The position numbers and the translations under genes were made by a program. Source: JABMQB01 sp963677475 (GTDB taxonomy: Bacteria; Bacteroidota; Bacteroidia; Bacteroidales; Prolixibacteraceae). From it: 64,000 nt of DNA. The notes beneath the pieces are model-generated. The model saw only the letters and a program-made list of their open reading frames with translations, searched no databases and was not told the DNA's origin. The DNA lies in contig CAXXQD010000021.1 of assembly GCA_963677475.2 (NCBI GenBank), positions 310,001 through 374,000 of the forward strand, given 5' to 3'. Shown here in pieces: positions 1-8,620 of the stretch (positions are counted from its first letter, which is position 1; each line of letters begins with the position of its first letter).

Positions 1-1
1 A

Positions 2-1828
2 TATTACATCAACTATTTACTAAACCGTTGGAAACACACTGGCAAGCGCCCAAATTTTATTTTTACAAAAAACGGTGCAAGGATCAATTCACTCATCAAC
101 AACTGGTTTATTACATATAAATCAATTGATGGGATCGTAAAAATTAATGAAAGGCCCTTTGAAAAGGTGTATTGGAAACACTCAAACAGGTGCATAACCA
201 ACGGAACCTTTAGTTTTCCATACATGGAGGGCGAAGAATTAAATTTAGTGCCCTTTATTCCAGGCTATAGTTTTGAACCACAATCATATACCATTAACAA
301 TGAAAATGCCATAAATAATATAAGTTTTGAAGCAACGCCATTAAAAATGGAAGAAGGCCTACAAGCATATTTCCCATTTGAGAAAAGTTACGTCAACTTT
401 ATGGATGAAGAGGACATTGGAACCTCGGTTGGTGGCGAATTTACAACCGACATTGAACGTGGAGAAGTCGTTAAGCTGCAAAATACGGCTTACCTTAAAA
501 TTAATACTCCGATCAGATATGAAATAAAAAGCAACAGCTTTACCGTCAGTTCGTGGGTTAAGCTAACCGAAAATGAAAAAATTGATGACTACAGCATTTT
601 AGGCAGCCATGAAAATGTATTTCGCAAAGGCTTGCATTTGGTTGTCAGGGGGAAACGGCCATATTTTGGCTTTTATGGAAATGACCTGTGGGCAAGTAAA
701 ATTATTGATCCAATGAAATGGTACCATATCGTTTACAGGTACAATTATTTCAATGGGGAACAGGCAATTTTTGTTAATGGGGAAAATGTTGGGTTTTCGT
801 TTAACCATCCATCATATATTGGAGACTCTATATTAATAATAGGAAACAGCATAAGCCAAAATAATTACCTCAACGGATATATTGATGACCTGTACATTTG
901 GAACAGGCCATTAGGGAACAATGAAATACAAGCACTTTACAACTCCGAGTTTATTCCTGAGGTTGAGAAAGTAAAAGCAGTAAAACCTAAATGGGATTAT
1001 TTGTATTTGTTATTTCTGCCTTTCATATTGTTTTTACTCGCTTTTTATAAAAGAAAAAAGTCGACCCAAACACCGGATAGCACAAAAATTAAAAAAGCTG
1101 AAAAAAATGCACTGAATTTATTCGGTGATTTCCAGTTGCTTAACTCAAATGGAGAGGATGTTTCCGAAGCATTTACACCTAAAATCAAGGAACTATTTCT
1201 TTTGATTGTTCTGTTTACCTTAAAAACCAAAAAAGGTATTAAGACCGAGAAACTCACCAATGAAATATGGTCGGGTTTTGAACCACAAAAAGCAGCAAAT
1301 AACCGAAGCGTTACATTTAATAAACTCCGTAAAATTATTGAGTCGGTTGAAGGACTTGATGTTCATTACAATAATGGATATTGGAAAGCTATATTTGAAG
1401 AACCTCTTGTTTGCGATTATAAAGAAGCGCAGGCAATTCTAGACAAAAGGCATAAACTCACCATCCAGGATATGCAACTCTTCTTTTTATATGTTAAAAG
1501 AGGGGTGTTCTTATATGAAATACACTGGGAATGGCTGGACGAATTGAGGGGGTACGTTACCAATGAAATAATCGATAATTTATTCTATTTCATTTCGTTG
1601 CTAAACCCAAAACACGACTCAACCCTTATTAAAGAACTTGCAGAAAGGATTTTGGCTATTGACAATATTAATGAAAAAGGAAATCAATTATTGTTAAAAT
1701 GCTTAATTGATAATAACAATTTAAATCTGGCAAAATTCCATTTTAACCAGTTTATTCATAATTATTTGGAAATTTTTGGTGAACAATATCCCTCCACGTT
1801 TGATGAGTTCCTTAAAAAAGAGTTTTAA
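2..1828 (+). CDS. Membrane transducer: LamG domain, TM helix, winged-helix/BTAD-like cytoplasmic region (5' partial)
   Basis: The frame is open from base 2, so the true start lies upstream of the window; the first in-window start codon (GTG at 167) is internal. Bases ~356-950 encode a concanavalin/LamG-like jelly roll (FTVSSWVKL, WYHIVYRY, YIDDLYIWNRPL). One transmembrane helix follows (~992-1050, YLYLLFLPFILFLLAF), then KRKK. Bases ~1110-1400 resemble an OmpR/SARP-type winged helix, and the rest is helical like a bacterial transcriptional activator (BTAD) repeat region. Inference: it senses an extracytoplasmic ligand, perhaps a glycan, and acts directly on DNA from the membrane, like a ToxR-type one-component regulator. 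The target and the missing N-terminus are unknown. Domain order is clear; function is a guess. Confidence 0.7.
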   Translation, partial: YYINYLLNRWKHTGKRPNFIFTKNGARINSLINNWFITYKSIDGIVKINERPFEKVYWKHSNRCITNGTFSFPYMEGEELNLVPFIPGYSFEPQSYTINNENAINNISFEATPLKMEEGLQAYFPFEKSYVNFMDEEDIGTSVGGEFTTDIERGEVVKLQNTAYLKINTPIRYEIKSNSFTVSSWVKLTENEKIDDYSILGSHENVFRKGLHLVVRGKRPYFGFYGNDLWASKIIDPMKWYHIVYRYNYFNGEQAIFVNGENVGFSFNHPSYIGDSILIIGNSISQNNYLNGYIDDLYIWNRPLGNNEIQALYNSEFIPEVEKVKAVKPKWDYLYLLFLPFILFLLAFYKRKKSTQTPDSTKIKKAEKNALNLFGDFQLLNSNGEDVSEAFTPKIKELFLLIVLFTLKTKKGIKTEKLTNEIWSGFEPQKAANNRSVTFNKLRKIIESVEGLDVHYNNGYWKAIFEEPLVCDYKEAQAILDKRHKLTIQDMQLFFLYVKRGVFLYEIHWEWLDELRGYVTNEIIDNLFYFISLLNPKHDSTLIKELAERILAIDNINEKGNQLLLKCLIDNNNLNLAKFHFNQFIHNYLEIFGEQYPSTFDEFLKKEF

Positions 1829-1847
1829 CCCGATTTGTTATTATTGT

Positions 1848-1855
1848 TATCTTTG
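1848..1855 (+). promoter_or_regulatory. Predicted Bacteroidota -7 box (TATCTTTG)
   Basis: A perfect TAnnTTTG box lies 33 nt before the DUF4834 start and just after the stop of the previous gene. Only a TTTT (1823-1826) sits where the -33 TTTG is expected, so the upstream element is weak. Confidence 0.5.
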
Positions 1856-1887
1856 ACCTTCATAGTCATACAATTAAACAAAAAACA

Positions 1888-2166
1888 ATGCCAGCGTTCA
1901 TAATCCTTTTTATCGTAAATTTTATCAAAACCCTTTTAGTAATACTGATCATTTTTTATGCCGTCCGTTTATTCTCCAGGTATGTTGTTCCATACTTGTT
2001 AAAAAAGGGGGTTCAGAACATGGAAAGTAAAATGAACCAACAATATAGGGACCGACAAAAACAACAAAAACCATCTGGCGAAGTTACAATTGAGAAAGGA
2101 AAGAAAACCCAAAGACAAAATGGGACTTATGATGGTGACTATGTTGATTTTGAGGAAGTAGAATAA
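1888..2166 (+). CDS. DUF4834 family small membrane protein
   Basis: This 92-residue protein has one N-terminal hydrophobic helix (about residues 3-30, rich in I/F/L), followed by a basic, glutamine-rich stretch (QQYRDRQKQQKP) and an acidic C-terminus ending DYVDFEEVE. That layout, and the YDGDYVDFEE-type end, match the DUF4834 family of Bacteroidota, whose function is unknown. It is probably anchored in the inner membrane with the charged tail in the cytoplasm. It lies 22 nt upstream of the DUF2797 gene and is likely co-transcribed with it from the box at 1848. Confidence 0.7.
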   Translation: MPAFIILFIVNFIKTLLVILIIFYAVRLFSRYVVPYLLKKGVQNMESKMNQQYRDRQKQQKPSGEVTIEKGKKTQRQNGTYDGDYVDFEEVE

Positions 2167-2188
2167 CTAAAATCTGATTGTTATTAGC

Positions 2189-2986
2189 ATGCAAATAGAA
2201 GGCAATATCTTAAAAATGAGGGCTGAATTAAATTCACCTGTTTTATATTTCATGAGGATTGGAGACCAGGAAGTTGCCATAAATTCGCTTCTTGGCAAAA
2301 ACATTTCCCTGGAATTTAAAGGACAAATCAATTGTATTTCGTGCGGGAAAAATACAAAAACCTCGTTTGGACAAGGATTCTGCTACAATTGCCTACAAAA
2401 AGCACCAGAAGCCAGTGAATCTATTTTAAGGCCCGAGCTATCAAAAGCACATTTTGGAATTTCGCGCGATATGGAATGGTCTGAAAAAAACGACCTTATC
2501 GACCACTATGTATATCTCGCTGTATCAAATGAAGTTAAAGTTGGAGTAACCCGGTCGCACCAAATACCTACACGTTGGATAGATCAGGGAGCAAGTTATG
2601 CGATAAAACTGGCAAAAACCCCCAACAGGCATATTGCAGGAATTATTGAAGTATTCTTTAAAAAATATTACACTGATAAAACCAATTGGAGGGCTATGCT
2701 CCAAAACAAAATCAATGAAAATATTGACTTGCTTGCAGAAAAGGAAAAAGCAATAAGTTTGCTTCCTTTAGAATTACAAAAATACAAGGACACCACAAAC
2801 GATGTAGTTAATATTGAATATCCGGTTAACATGTACCCTGAAAAAGTTAAATCTGTTGGTTTTGACAAACATTCGATTATTCAGGGGATATTATCAGGCA
2901 TAAAAGGGCAATATCTTATTTTTAAAGATCAGCAAGTGATGAATATCCGAAAACATAATGGGTACTATGTATATGTGAATTATTAA
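2189..2986 (+). CDS. DUF2797 family protein with a four-cysteine zinc site
   Basis: A 265-residue soluble protein. Residues C49 and C52 (CISCGK) and C65 and C68 (FCYNC) form a probable zinc-binding knuckle. Downstream, the segment with HYVYLAVSNEVKVGVTR and RWIDQGA is typical of DUF2797, where a GIY-YIG-like fold has been suggested. The function of the family is not established. It is the second gene of a two-gene unit with the DUF4834 gene. No signal peptide is seen, so it is probably cytoplasmic. Confidence 0.75.
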   Translation: MQIEGNILKMRAELNSPVLYFMRIGDQEVAINSLLGKNISLEFKGQINCISCGKNTKTSFGQGFCYNCLQKAPEASESILRPELSKAHFGISRDMEWSEKNDLIDHYVYLAVSNEVKVGVTRSHQIPTRWIDQGASYAIKLAKTPNRHIAGIIEVFFKKYYTDKTNWRAMLQNKINENIDLLAEKEKAISLLPLELQKYKDTTNDVVNIEYPVNMYPEKVKSVGFDKHSIIQGILSGIKGQYLIFKDQQVMNIRKHNGYYVYVNY

Positions 2987-3213
2987 TTTGAAAGGAATTT
3001 GCGGGCATAAACAATATCTTGAAACCCAGTGTTGGCTTTAAATATTAATCAGAAAATACCACTTTACATTAAGTAGTTGTAAAACATCCTGTATTTCACA
3101 AAATGCTTGATATTTATCCTAATCTGTTTCTATAATTTTTTGTTAATTTGATTTTAAATCGATCAATAACTAAATAGTTGTTCAATAAAACATTTTTGAG
3201 TAAGGAAAATAAA

Positions 3214-4227
3214 ATGGAAAATCTTGACTGGAAAAATCTTGGCTTTGGTTATAAAAAAGCAGATTATAATGTTCGCTGTTACTTCCGTGATGGCAAATGG
3301 GGCGAATTAGAAATAAGTTCATCCGAACACATTAACATACATATGAGTGCTACATGCCTGCATTATGGACAAGAGTCATTTGAGGGACTTAAGGCATTCA
3401 GGGGTAAAGATGAAAAAATCAGGGTTTTCAGGATGGATGAAAATGCCAAAAGGATGCAAAGTTCATGCGACGGCATTTTAATGGAAAAACTGCCGGTTGA
3501 AAAATTTCAGGAAGCTGTGAGAATGGCCGTTAAAATGAACAAACGATTTGTCCCTCCTTACGAATCAGGCGCTTCCTTATATATCCGTCCATTATTGATT
3601 GGAACAGGTCCACAAATTGGAGTAAGCCCGGCAGACGAATATATGTTTATGATATTTGTAATGCCTGTTGGCCCGTATTTCCCAGAAGGCTTTAAACCAA
3701 CCAACCTGGTAATTATGAGAGAGTATGACAGGGCCGCACCACAAGGGACCGGAAAATATAAAGTAGGAGGTAATTATGCTGCAAGCATGGTTGAAGGGCG
3801 AAAAGCAAAGAAAGCTGGATTTTCAGCAGTTTTATACCTCGACAGCAAAGAAAAAAAATATATTGACGAATGTGGCCCGGCAAATTTCTTTGGAATTAAA
3901 AACAATACGTATATAACCCCAAAATCAGATTCAATCCTTCCATCTATTACCAATAAAAGTTTGATGATATTGGCAGAAGAAATGGGGCTTAAAGTTGAAC
4001 GGCGCCAAGTACCTTGGCAAGAATTATCAGAATTCGAAGAAGTTGGGGCATGTGGAACTGCAGCCGTAATATCTCCCATAAAAGGAGTTTACGACGCTGA
4101 TAACGATAATTGGTTTAAATATGGTGAAGAGCCTGGGCAAGTTTCCACAAAATTGTACAACAAACTCAGGGCAATCCAATATGGCGACGAAGAAGACATA
4201 CATAATTGGGTTGAAATTATCGAATAA
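3214..4227 (+). CDS. ilvE: Branched-chain amino acid aminotransferase
   Basis: A fold-type IV PLP aminotransferase that interconverts Leu, Ile and Val with their 2-oxo acids, using 2-oxoglutarate/glutamate. The Schiff-base lysine is in GKYKVGGNYAAS (K183 counted from ATG 3214). The early LHYGQESFEGLKAFRG and the later EVGACGTAAVISPI are family signatures. The length of 337 residues is normal. The open frame extends upstream to a TTG at 3178, but ATG 3214 (MENLDWKN) is preferred because the family starts there and a purine-rich AAGGAAAA precedes it. It is transcribed alone and ends at the terminator at 4252. I see no leader peptide or attenuator in the 227-nt upstream gap. Confidence 0.93.
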   Translation: MENLDWKNLGFGYKKADYNVRCYFRDGKWGELEISSSEHINIHMSATCLHYGQESFEGLKAFRGKDEKIRVFRMDENAKRMQSSCDGILMEKLPVEKFQEAVRMAVKMNKRFVPPYESGASLYIRPLLIGTGPQIGVSPADEYMFMIFVMPVGPYFPEGFKPTNLVIMREYDRAAPQGTGKYKVGGNYAASMVEGRKAKKAGFSAVLYLDSKEKKYIDECGPANFFGIKNNTYITPKSDSILPSITNKSLMILAEEMGLKVERRQVPWQELSEFEEVGACGTAAVISPIKGVYDADNDNWFKYGEEPGQVSTKLYNKLRAIQYGDEEDIHNWVEIIE

Positions 4228-4251
4228 AAATATTTACAATTACTAATCTGA

Positions 4252-4283
4252 AAAGGTTTTAACAAAAGTTAAAGCCTTTTTTT
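4252..4283 (+). terminator. Intrinsic terminator after ilvE
   Basis: AAAGGTTTTAAC (4252-4263) pairs with GTTAAAGCCTTT (4268-4279) around an AAAA loop: 12 pairs with one G-U, followed by a T run. It separates ilvE from the sigma-factor operon. Confidence 0.85.
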
Positions 4284-4292
4284 GTTCCGAGC

Positions 4293-4320
4293 TGTAACGT
4301 TTCAAAACTTTGATCGTCAT
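4293..4320 (+). promoter_or_regulatory. Predicted ECF-sigma promoter of the sigma factor operon
   Basis: TGTAAC at 4293-4298 and CGTCAT at 4315-4320 are 16 nt apart. This is the classic ECF layout of an AAC-type -35 and a CGTC-type -10. The start codon follows 31 nt later. A near-identical element stands before the outer-membrane gene at 5948, implying autoregulation by the 4351 sigma factor. Confidence 0.65.
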
Positions 4321-4350
4321 ACTTAATACAAAGTGTCTCAAAGCCATTGA

Positions 4351-4836
4351 ATGACAATTAAAGAATTTAACCAAGCTGTTGACCTATACTCCGATAGGGT
4401 TTATCGGTTTGTGCTGAAAAACTGTAAAGACCAGCATAAGGCTCAGGATATTGTGCAGGACAGTTATGAAAAACTATGGAAAAATGCTGAGTCTGTAGAT
4501 TTTCAAAAAGTGCGGTCGTATTTGTTTTCAACAGCTTATCATACCTTAATTGACCGAATTAGAAAAGAAAAAAGAATTTCTTCGCTAGAAGATAGTTTTA
4601 TTCCCGAAGAAAATCATGAAACACAATACTCCGACATAAAAGAAGTTTTAAACGAAGCAGTTGACAAATTACCAGAGACACAAAAAATGGTATTGCTTTT
4701 ACGCGATTATGAAGGATACTCTTACAAAGAAATTGGCGACCTGGTTGCCCTGAATGAATCACAAGTGAAGGTATATATTTACCGGGCCCGTATATTTTTA
4801 AAAAACTATATCCGTAAAATTGACATTTTAGTTTAG
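4351..4836 (+). CDS. ECF-type RNA polymerase sigma factor
   Basis: A 161-residue sigma-70-family protein with only regions 2 and 4. Region 2 contains AQDIVQDSYEKLWKN and VRSYLFSTAYHTLIDRIRKEKR. Region 4 contains a helix-turn-helix, YSYKEIGDLVALNESQVKVYIYRAR. It directs RNA polymerase to a small regulon, probably released by an envelope signal. It is followed after 1 nt by the putative anti-sigma gene. The ECF-like promoter upstream of itself suggests positive autoregulation. Region identification is secure; the stimulus is unknown. Confidence 0.9.
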   Translation: MTIKEFNQAVDLYSDRVYRFVLKNCKDQHKAQDIVQDSYEKLWKNAESVDFQKVRSYLFSTAYHTLIDRIRKEKRISSLEDSFIPEENHETQYSDIKEVLNEAVDKLPETQKMVLLLRDYEGYSYKEIGDLVALNESQVKVYIYRARIFLKNYIRKIDILV

Positions 4837-4837
4837 C

Positions 4838-5890
4838 ATGATGATTACGAAAGAAAACTATGAAATATATTTTCTCGACTACCTGGAAGGCAACTTACGT
4901 GTTGATTTGGTAGATGAGTTTATTGAATTCCTTCAACAATACCCTGAATTAAAAGAAGAACTGGAAACTTTCCAAATGCATCAAGTCCCTGATGCTTCAA
5001 TCGAATTTCCTGCAAAAGAAGCGCTTTTTAAAAGCAGGTTCGATTCGGACAATGAGTTTGATAATGCAGCAATTGCCATGCTCGAAAATGAGCTGCCGGC
5101 TGATGGGCTGGAAAACTTACTTAACCATATAGCTCAAAATCCTGAAAGGAAAAAAGATTTAACTATCCTTAAAAATACATTTTTAAATGCTGATGAAAGA
5201 ATAGTTTTTGGCCATAAAAATAACCTTTATAAATCATCTCCCTCAAAAAAAATTGTTCTCTGGGCAAGTCGGGTTGCTGCTATTCTAGTATTTCTTTTTA
5301 CCATCTCTTCGCTGTTCAACGAAAATAATATAATGGAAGCACCTGATGCCTTATATGCAAAAGGAAGCGATATCATTGAAAAAATTGAACCGCAAAAAAA
5401 GAAACAAAACGAGGAAACAAAAGCAAGCGAAAAAACCCAACCTGCAAAAAAACATAAACCCAAAGCGCATAAAAGCCTTCGGGAAGAAAGTAAAGGAAGG
5501 CTGACTAAAAATGAAGACCTTGCAGAGGTCATTATACAACGTGACCAATTTAACCCTCCGCTGATGGTTGCTAAAACAGCTATCATTGAAATAGGTTCAG
5601 AAGAATTATCTACAGCATATTTGTCGGGAATAGACGAGTTACTGAACACAAAAATTTTAAATACGCCGCTTCCCGAGGAGAGAGAAGTTCTTTTAGCGGA
5701 TAAACTCAAAGAAAAGGTTGGTTTTAAAGGTTTCCGGTTTAATCAAATTACCAAAGCAGGATTAGATTTTGCGTCCAATATTTCCAACAATAAAGTATCC
5801 TATACCACCAAAAAAGATGGCAGTATTTCAACATTTGCGGTTGAAACAAGGCTACTTGGTTTTTCCATTCCAAACAAAAAAAGAAACTAG
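4838..5890 (+). CDS. Putative membrane anti-sigma factor
   Basis: 350 residues. The N-terminal cytoplasmic part starts ENYEIYFLDYLEGNL, a pattern seen in Bacteroidota anti-sigma proteins. It is acidic and helical and has no CxxC or HxxxCxxC zinc motif. A single TM helix covers about residues 139-160 (VLWASRVAAILVFLFTISSLF). It is followed by a very lysine-rich linker (about 185-220) and a soluble C-terminal part, presumably periplasmic. Its position, 1 nt after an ECF sigma gene, supports the anti-sigma role. Two ATG codons overlap its start (4838, 4841). Role by context; no known sensor domain recognised. Confidence 0.65.
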   Translation: MMITKENYEIYFLDYLEGNLRVDLVDEFIEFLQQYPELKEELETFQMHQVPDASIEFPAKEALFKSRFDSDNEFDNAAIAMLENELPADGLENLLNHIAQNPERKKDLTILKNTFLNADERIVFGHKNNLYKSSPSKKIVLWASRVAAILVFLFTISSLFNENNIMEAPDALYAKGSDIIEKIEPQKKKQNEETKASEKTQPAKKHKPKAHKSLREESKGRLTKNEDLAEVIIQRDQFNPPLMVAKTAIIEIGSEELSTAYLSGIDELLNTKILNTPLPEEREVLLADKLKEKVGFKGFRFNQITKAGLDFASNISNNKVSYTTKKDGSISTFAVETRLLGFSIPNKKRN

Positions 5891-5891
5891 C

Positions 5892-5920
5892 TGTAACTTT
5901 TCTGTTTCATTGCCCGTCAC
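5892..5920 (+). promoter_or_regulatory. Predicted ECF-sigma promoter of the barrel gene
   Basis: TGTAAC (5892-5897) and CGTCAC (5915-5920) are 17 nt apart, and the start codon lies 27 nt downstream. It matches the 4293 element: both begin GCTGTAAC and have a TTTC close behind. It likely lets the cognate sigma factor drive the downstream barrel gene separately. Confidence 0.65.
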
Positions 5921-5947
5921 ACTCCAAACGATGTAAAACAAGAAAAA

Positions 5948-6868
5948 ATGAAACAATTTACGTTTATATTTATTGCCCTATTTCTGTGTCAAAACCTTAT
6001 AGCACAAGAAGACTCAACAAAAGTTAAAGTATTAAATAAAAATATTGTGACCGTTGTTGACGGTGTGCACAGCACAAACGTAAAAATTGGGAATAAGAAG
6101 GGTATTGAAGTCGTTACCGACGACTTTGGCGATACAACCAAAATAAGGATCGGAAAACATGTATTTAATGTTGTGGAAGACTACGATGGCTCACACGTTG
6201 AATTCTCAAAAGTTGATACAGAACGAACTCCCTGGAGAAGAAAAATGAACGGACATTGGGCAGGTATTGAACTTGGGGTTAACATGTTCCGCGATGCCGA
6301 TTATTCGATGTATGGAAACCCTGGATTTGGTGAATTTATGGATTTGCACCAAGCCAAATCATTATCGGTAAACATCAACTTTTTAGAGTTTGTGTTCTCA
6401 AACGAACGAAACAATTTTGGGCTTGTTACCGGAATGGGATTAAGTTCCATGAATTTTCGCTTTGATGAACCCATTACCTTGATCAAAGAAAATGGGATTA
6501 TTTTTCCGGAAGATATTTCACACCTGGACAACCTGAAAAAATCAAAACTCAACGTTGCCTATCTTACCGTTCCTTTAATGTTGCAAGTAAAAACACCTTT
6601 GAGGCTAAACTCTTCACATGTTAATTTGCTTGCTGGGGTAATTGGCAGTTTTAATATTGGTTCGCATACAAAAGTAAAACACGATCACGATAAATTTAAA
6701 GAACGTGGAAACTTTAACCTGAATGAATTTAAATATGAACTAACCGGAAGGTTGGCATTCGGAGATTTCTATTTCTTTGCCAATTATAGCATGACCCCGT
6801 TGTTTAAAGATCATAAAGGGCCTGAACTTTATCCTTTCACGGTTGGAATTTCATTTTTAAATTTTTAG
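5948..6868 (+). CDS. Outer-membrane beta-barrel protein, probable target of the ECF sigma factor
   Basis: 306 residues with a cleavable signal peptide (MKQFTFIFIALFLCQNLIAQ). Residues ~25-90 form an extra region before the barrel, rich in short beta strands (KVKVLNKNIVTVVDG). From about residue 95 (GHWAGIELGVNMF) it has the alternating strand pattern of a PorT-like 8-10-stranded barrel, and it ends with an aromatic residue (GISFLNF). It is a paralogue of the 7001 product over the whole barrel. It is probably controlled by the ECF promoter at 5892 as well as by read-through from the sigma operon. Ligand unknown. Confidence 0.75.
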   Translation: MKQFTFIFIALFLCQNLIAQEDSTKVKVLNKNIVTVVDGVHSTNVKIGNKKGIEVVTDDFGDTTKIRIGKHVFNVVEDYDGSHVEFSKVDTERTPWRRKMNGHWAGIELGVNMFRDADYSMYGNPGFGEFMDLHQAKSLSVNINFLEFVFSNERNNFGLVTGMGLSSMNFRFDEPITLIKENGIIFPEDISHLDNLKKSKLNVAYLTVPLMLQVKTPLRLNSSHVNLLAGVIGSFNIGSHTKVKHDHDKFKERGNFNLNEFKYELTGRLAFGDFYFFANYSMTPLFKDHKGPELYPFTVGISFLNF

Positions 6869-6923
6869 GATTATAACAATAATATTAACCTCCCAATAAG
6901 ATTAGAATTTGACCTTAATTTTA

Positions 6924-6956
6924 TTTGCATAGAGTAAACGGAAAAGCCTACATTTG
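6924..6956 (+). promoter_or_regulatory. Housekeeping promoter (TTTG / TACATTTG)
   Basis: TTTG at 6924-6927 and TACATTTG at 6949-6956 are 25 nt apart start to start, an excellent match to the Bacteroidota -33/-7 consensus. It drives the second barrel gene (start 7001). Confidence 0.75.
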
Positions 6957-7000
6957 TATAATGTTGGGCTTTGCCTTTACAAAATGATTAAGTAATTTTT

Positions 7001-7825
7001 ATGGAATCCTATAAATATATAACGATTAAGTTAATTATTGGCTTTCTTATCTTAATTCCTGTATTTGAAGGAAGTTCGCAAGAATCAGACACCATAATAA
7101 GTAGCACCATAGGCCGCCAAAAATCCCTTAATGTTACCGACATAAAAGATATTACCAAAGATGGTTTCAATTTTTGGCAAGATGAATTTAATGGGCACTT
7201 CGCTGGCATAGATTTTGGCTTTAACACATTTTTAAATAAAAGTTATTCCGGTTATGCTCCCGAATTTGGTGACTTTATGAAAAACGATTTTTTTCGGTCC
7301 AATTCCTTATTTATTAACATCATTCACCAAAGCATTGGATTACAGCACAATCAAAATACAATTGGATTAGTTACCGGACTTGGCTTGCAGTTGCAAAGCT
7401 TTAGGTTGAATCAAAACACAACCATCGAAGAAGCCGGAAATGGCAGGATATTCCCTAACACCCTGATTTTTGAGGACAATCAAAAATCAAAATTCTCATC
7501 GGCATATCTTATCGTCCCCTTGTTAGCAGAGTTTCAGGTCCCTATAAAAAATTACGCCAACAGGTTTTATATTTCCGGAGGTATTTATGGTGGATTTTGG
7601 TTGCACAGCCATACAAAAATTAAATATCGGAAAGAAGGTAAAAAGGAAAAACTCAAAACCCCCGACGACTTTTCACTTTCGAAATTTAAAACCGGGATAA
7701 TGGTTCGTATGGGCTACCGATGGATTAATCTATTCGCAACTTATGAGCTTAATTCTTTCTTTAAAGACAATCTTGGGCCTGAAATGAATTCATTTTCCAT
7801 CGGATTTACTGTATTAAGCTTTTGA
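7001..7825 (+). CDS. Outer-membrane beta-barrel protein, paralogue of the 5948 product
   Basis: 274 residues with an N-terminal hydrophobic signal (IKLIIGFLILIPVFEGSS) and a barrel from about residue 65. Shared landmarks with the 5948 product are GHFAGIDFGFN, GLVTGLGLQLQSFRL, SAYLIVPLL, a GSHTK-like SHTKIKY and the ending FSIGFTVLSF. The additional N-terminal domain of its paralogue is shorter here. It has its own housekeeping promoter (6924), so the two paralogues are probably regulated differently. Function unknown. Confidence 0.72.
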   Translation: MESYKYITIKLIIGFLILIPVFEGSSQESDTIISSTIGRQKSLNVTDIKDITKDGFNFWQDEFNGHFAGIDFGFNTFLNKSYSGYAPEFGDFMKNDFFRSNSLFINIIHQSIGLQHNQNTIGLVTGLGLQLQSFRLNQNTTIEEAGNGRIFPNTLIFEDNQKSKFSSAYLIVPLLAEFQVPIKNYANRFYISGGIYGGFWLHSHTKIKYRKEGKKEKLKTPDDFSLSKFKTGIMVRMGYRWINLFATYELNSFFKDNLGPEMNSFSIGFTVLSF

Positions 7826-7882
7826 TTACAGTTCAGCGCAACAAATAGTGAAATATCTCATATATTTCTCTTTCCATATATC

Positions 7883-7890
7883 TATCTTTG
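7883..7890 (+). promoter_or_regulatory. Predicted -7 box (TATCTTTG) for pepE
   Basis: A perfect TAnnTTTG box ends 22 nt before the pepE start. No clear -33 TTTG is present. Confidence 0.55.
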
Positions 7891-7912
7891 CAGCTATTAA
7901 GTTAAAGATGTT

Positions 7913-8620
7913 ATGAGATTACTTTTAATCAGCAATTCCACCATGCCTGGTGAAGAATATTTAGATTATCCAAAACACGAAATAAAAAAAATATTGGGCG
8001 AAAAGTCCATGAACGCTGTTTTTATCCCCTATGCTGCGGTAACTTTTTCGTTTGATGAATATACATCGAAAGTTGAGCAAAGGTTTTCGGAAATTGGACA
8101 CCATGTAAAAGGAATCCATACTTTTAATGATCCGATAAAAGCAATAAAAGATGCGGAAGCAATTGTTGTTGGTGGGGGAAATACCTGGCAACTGGTAAGG
8201 ATGATGCACGACCAAGACTTAATGCCTGCAATCAAAGAAAAAGTAAACTCAGGAACTCCATACATCGGATGGAGTGCTGGTTCGAACGTAGCGTGCCCTA
8301 CACTAAGGACAACCAACGATATGCCAATTATCGACCCTCTTGGCTTTGAATGTATAAACCTGGTCCCGTTTCAAATAAACCCTCATTACCTGGATGCAAA
8401 TCCAGATGGACACGCTGGGGAAACCAGGGAACAAAGAATCTTAGAGTTTTTAGAGATTAACCCTGAAGTTGATGTTGTTGGTTTGCGGGAAGGAACAATG
8501 CTAAAAGTTGAAGGTAATAAAATGAAACTGATTGGTAACCGTACAGCTCGAATAATGAAAAAAGGAATGGAACCTAAAGAACTGGCTGATATTGACGATC
8601 TAAGTTTTTTACTCGGATAA
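7913..8620 (+). CDS. pepE: Dipeptidase E (peptidase S51, Asp-X dipeptidase)
   Basis: Cytoplasmic serine dipeptidase that cleaves N-terminal Asp-X dipeptides. The 235-residue length and residues match PepE: nucleophile S121 in GWSAGSN, D136 in TTNDMPI and H158 in NPHYLD form the Ser-His-Asp/Glu-type catalytic set. The glycine-rich VVGGGNTWQL precedes the nucleophile elbow. It is transcribed alone from a TATCTTTG box. Its 3' end overlaps the convergent small membrane gene by 12 nt. Confidence 0.92.
   Translation: MRLLLISNSTMPGEEYLDYPKHEIKKILGEKSMNAVFIPYAAVTFSFDEYTSKVEQRFSEIGHHVKGIHTFNDPIKAIKDAEAIVVGGGNTWQLVRMMHDQDLMPAIKEKVNSGTPYIGWSAGSNVACPTLRTTNDMPIIDPLGFECINLVPFQINPHYLDANPDGHAGETREQRILEFLEINPEVDVVGLREGTMLKVEGNKMKLIGNRTARIMKKGMEPKELADIDDLSFLLG

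Noticed and set aside
167..1828. GTG 167 as the real start of the LamG transducer
   Set aside because: The frame is open to the left edge of the window, so this is an internal codon of a gene cut by the boundary.
5227..5709. A long minus-strand frame (160 codons) inside the anti-sigma gene
   Set aside because: It lies antisense to a coding region with clear sigma/anti-sigma context, and its product is a serine/phenylalanine-rich shadow without domain signs.
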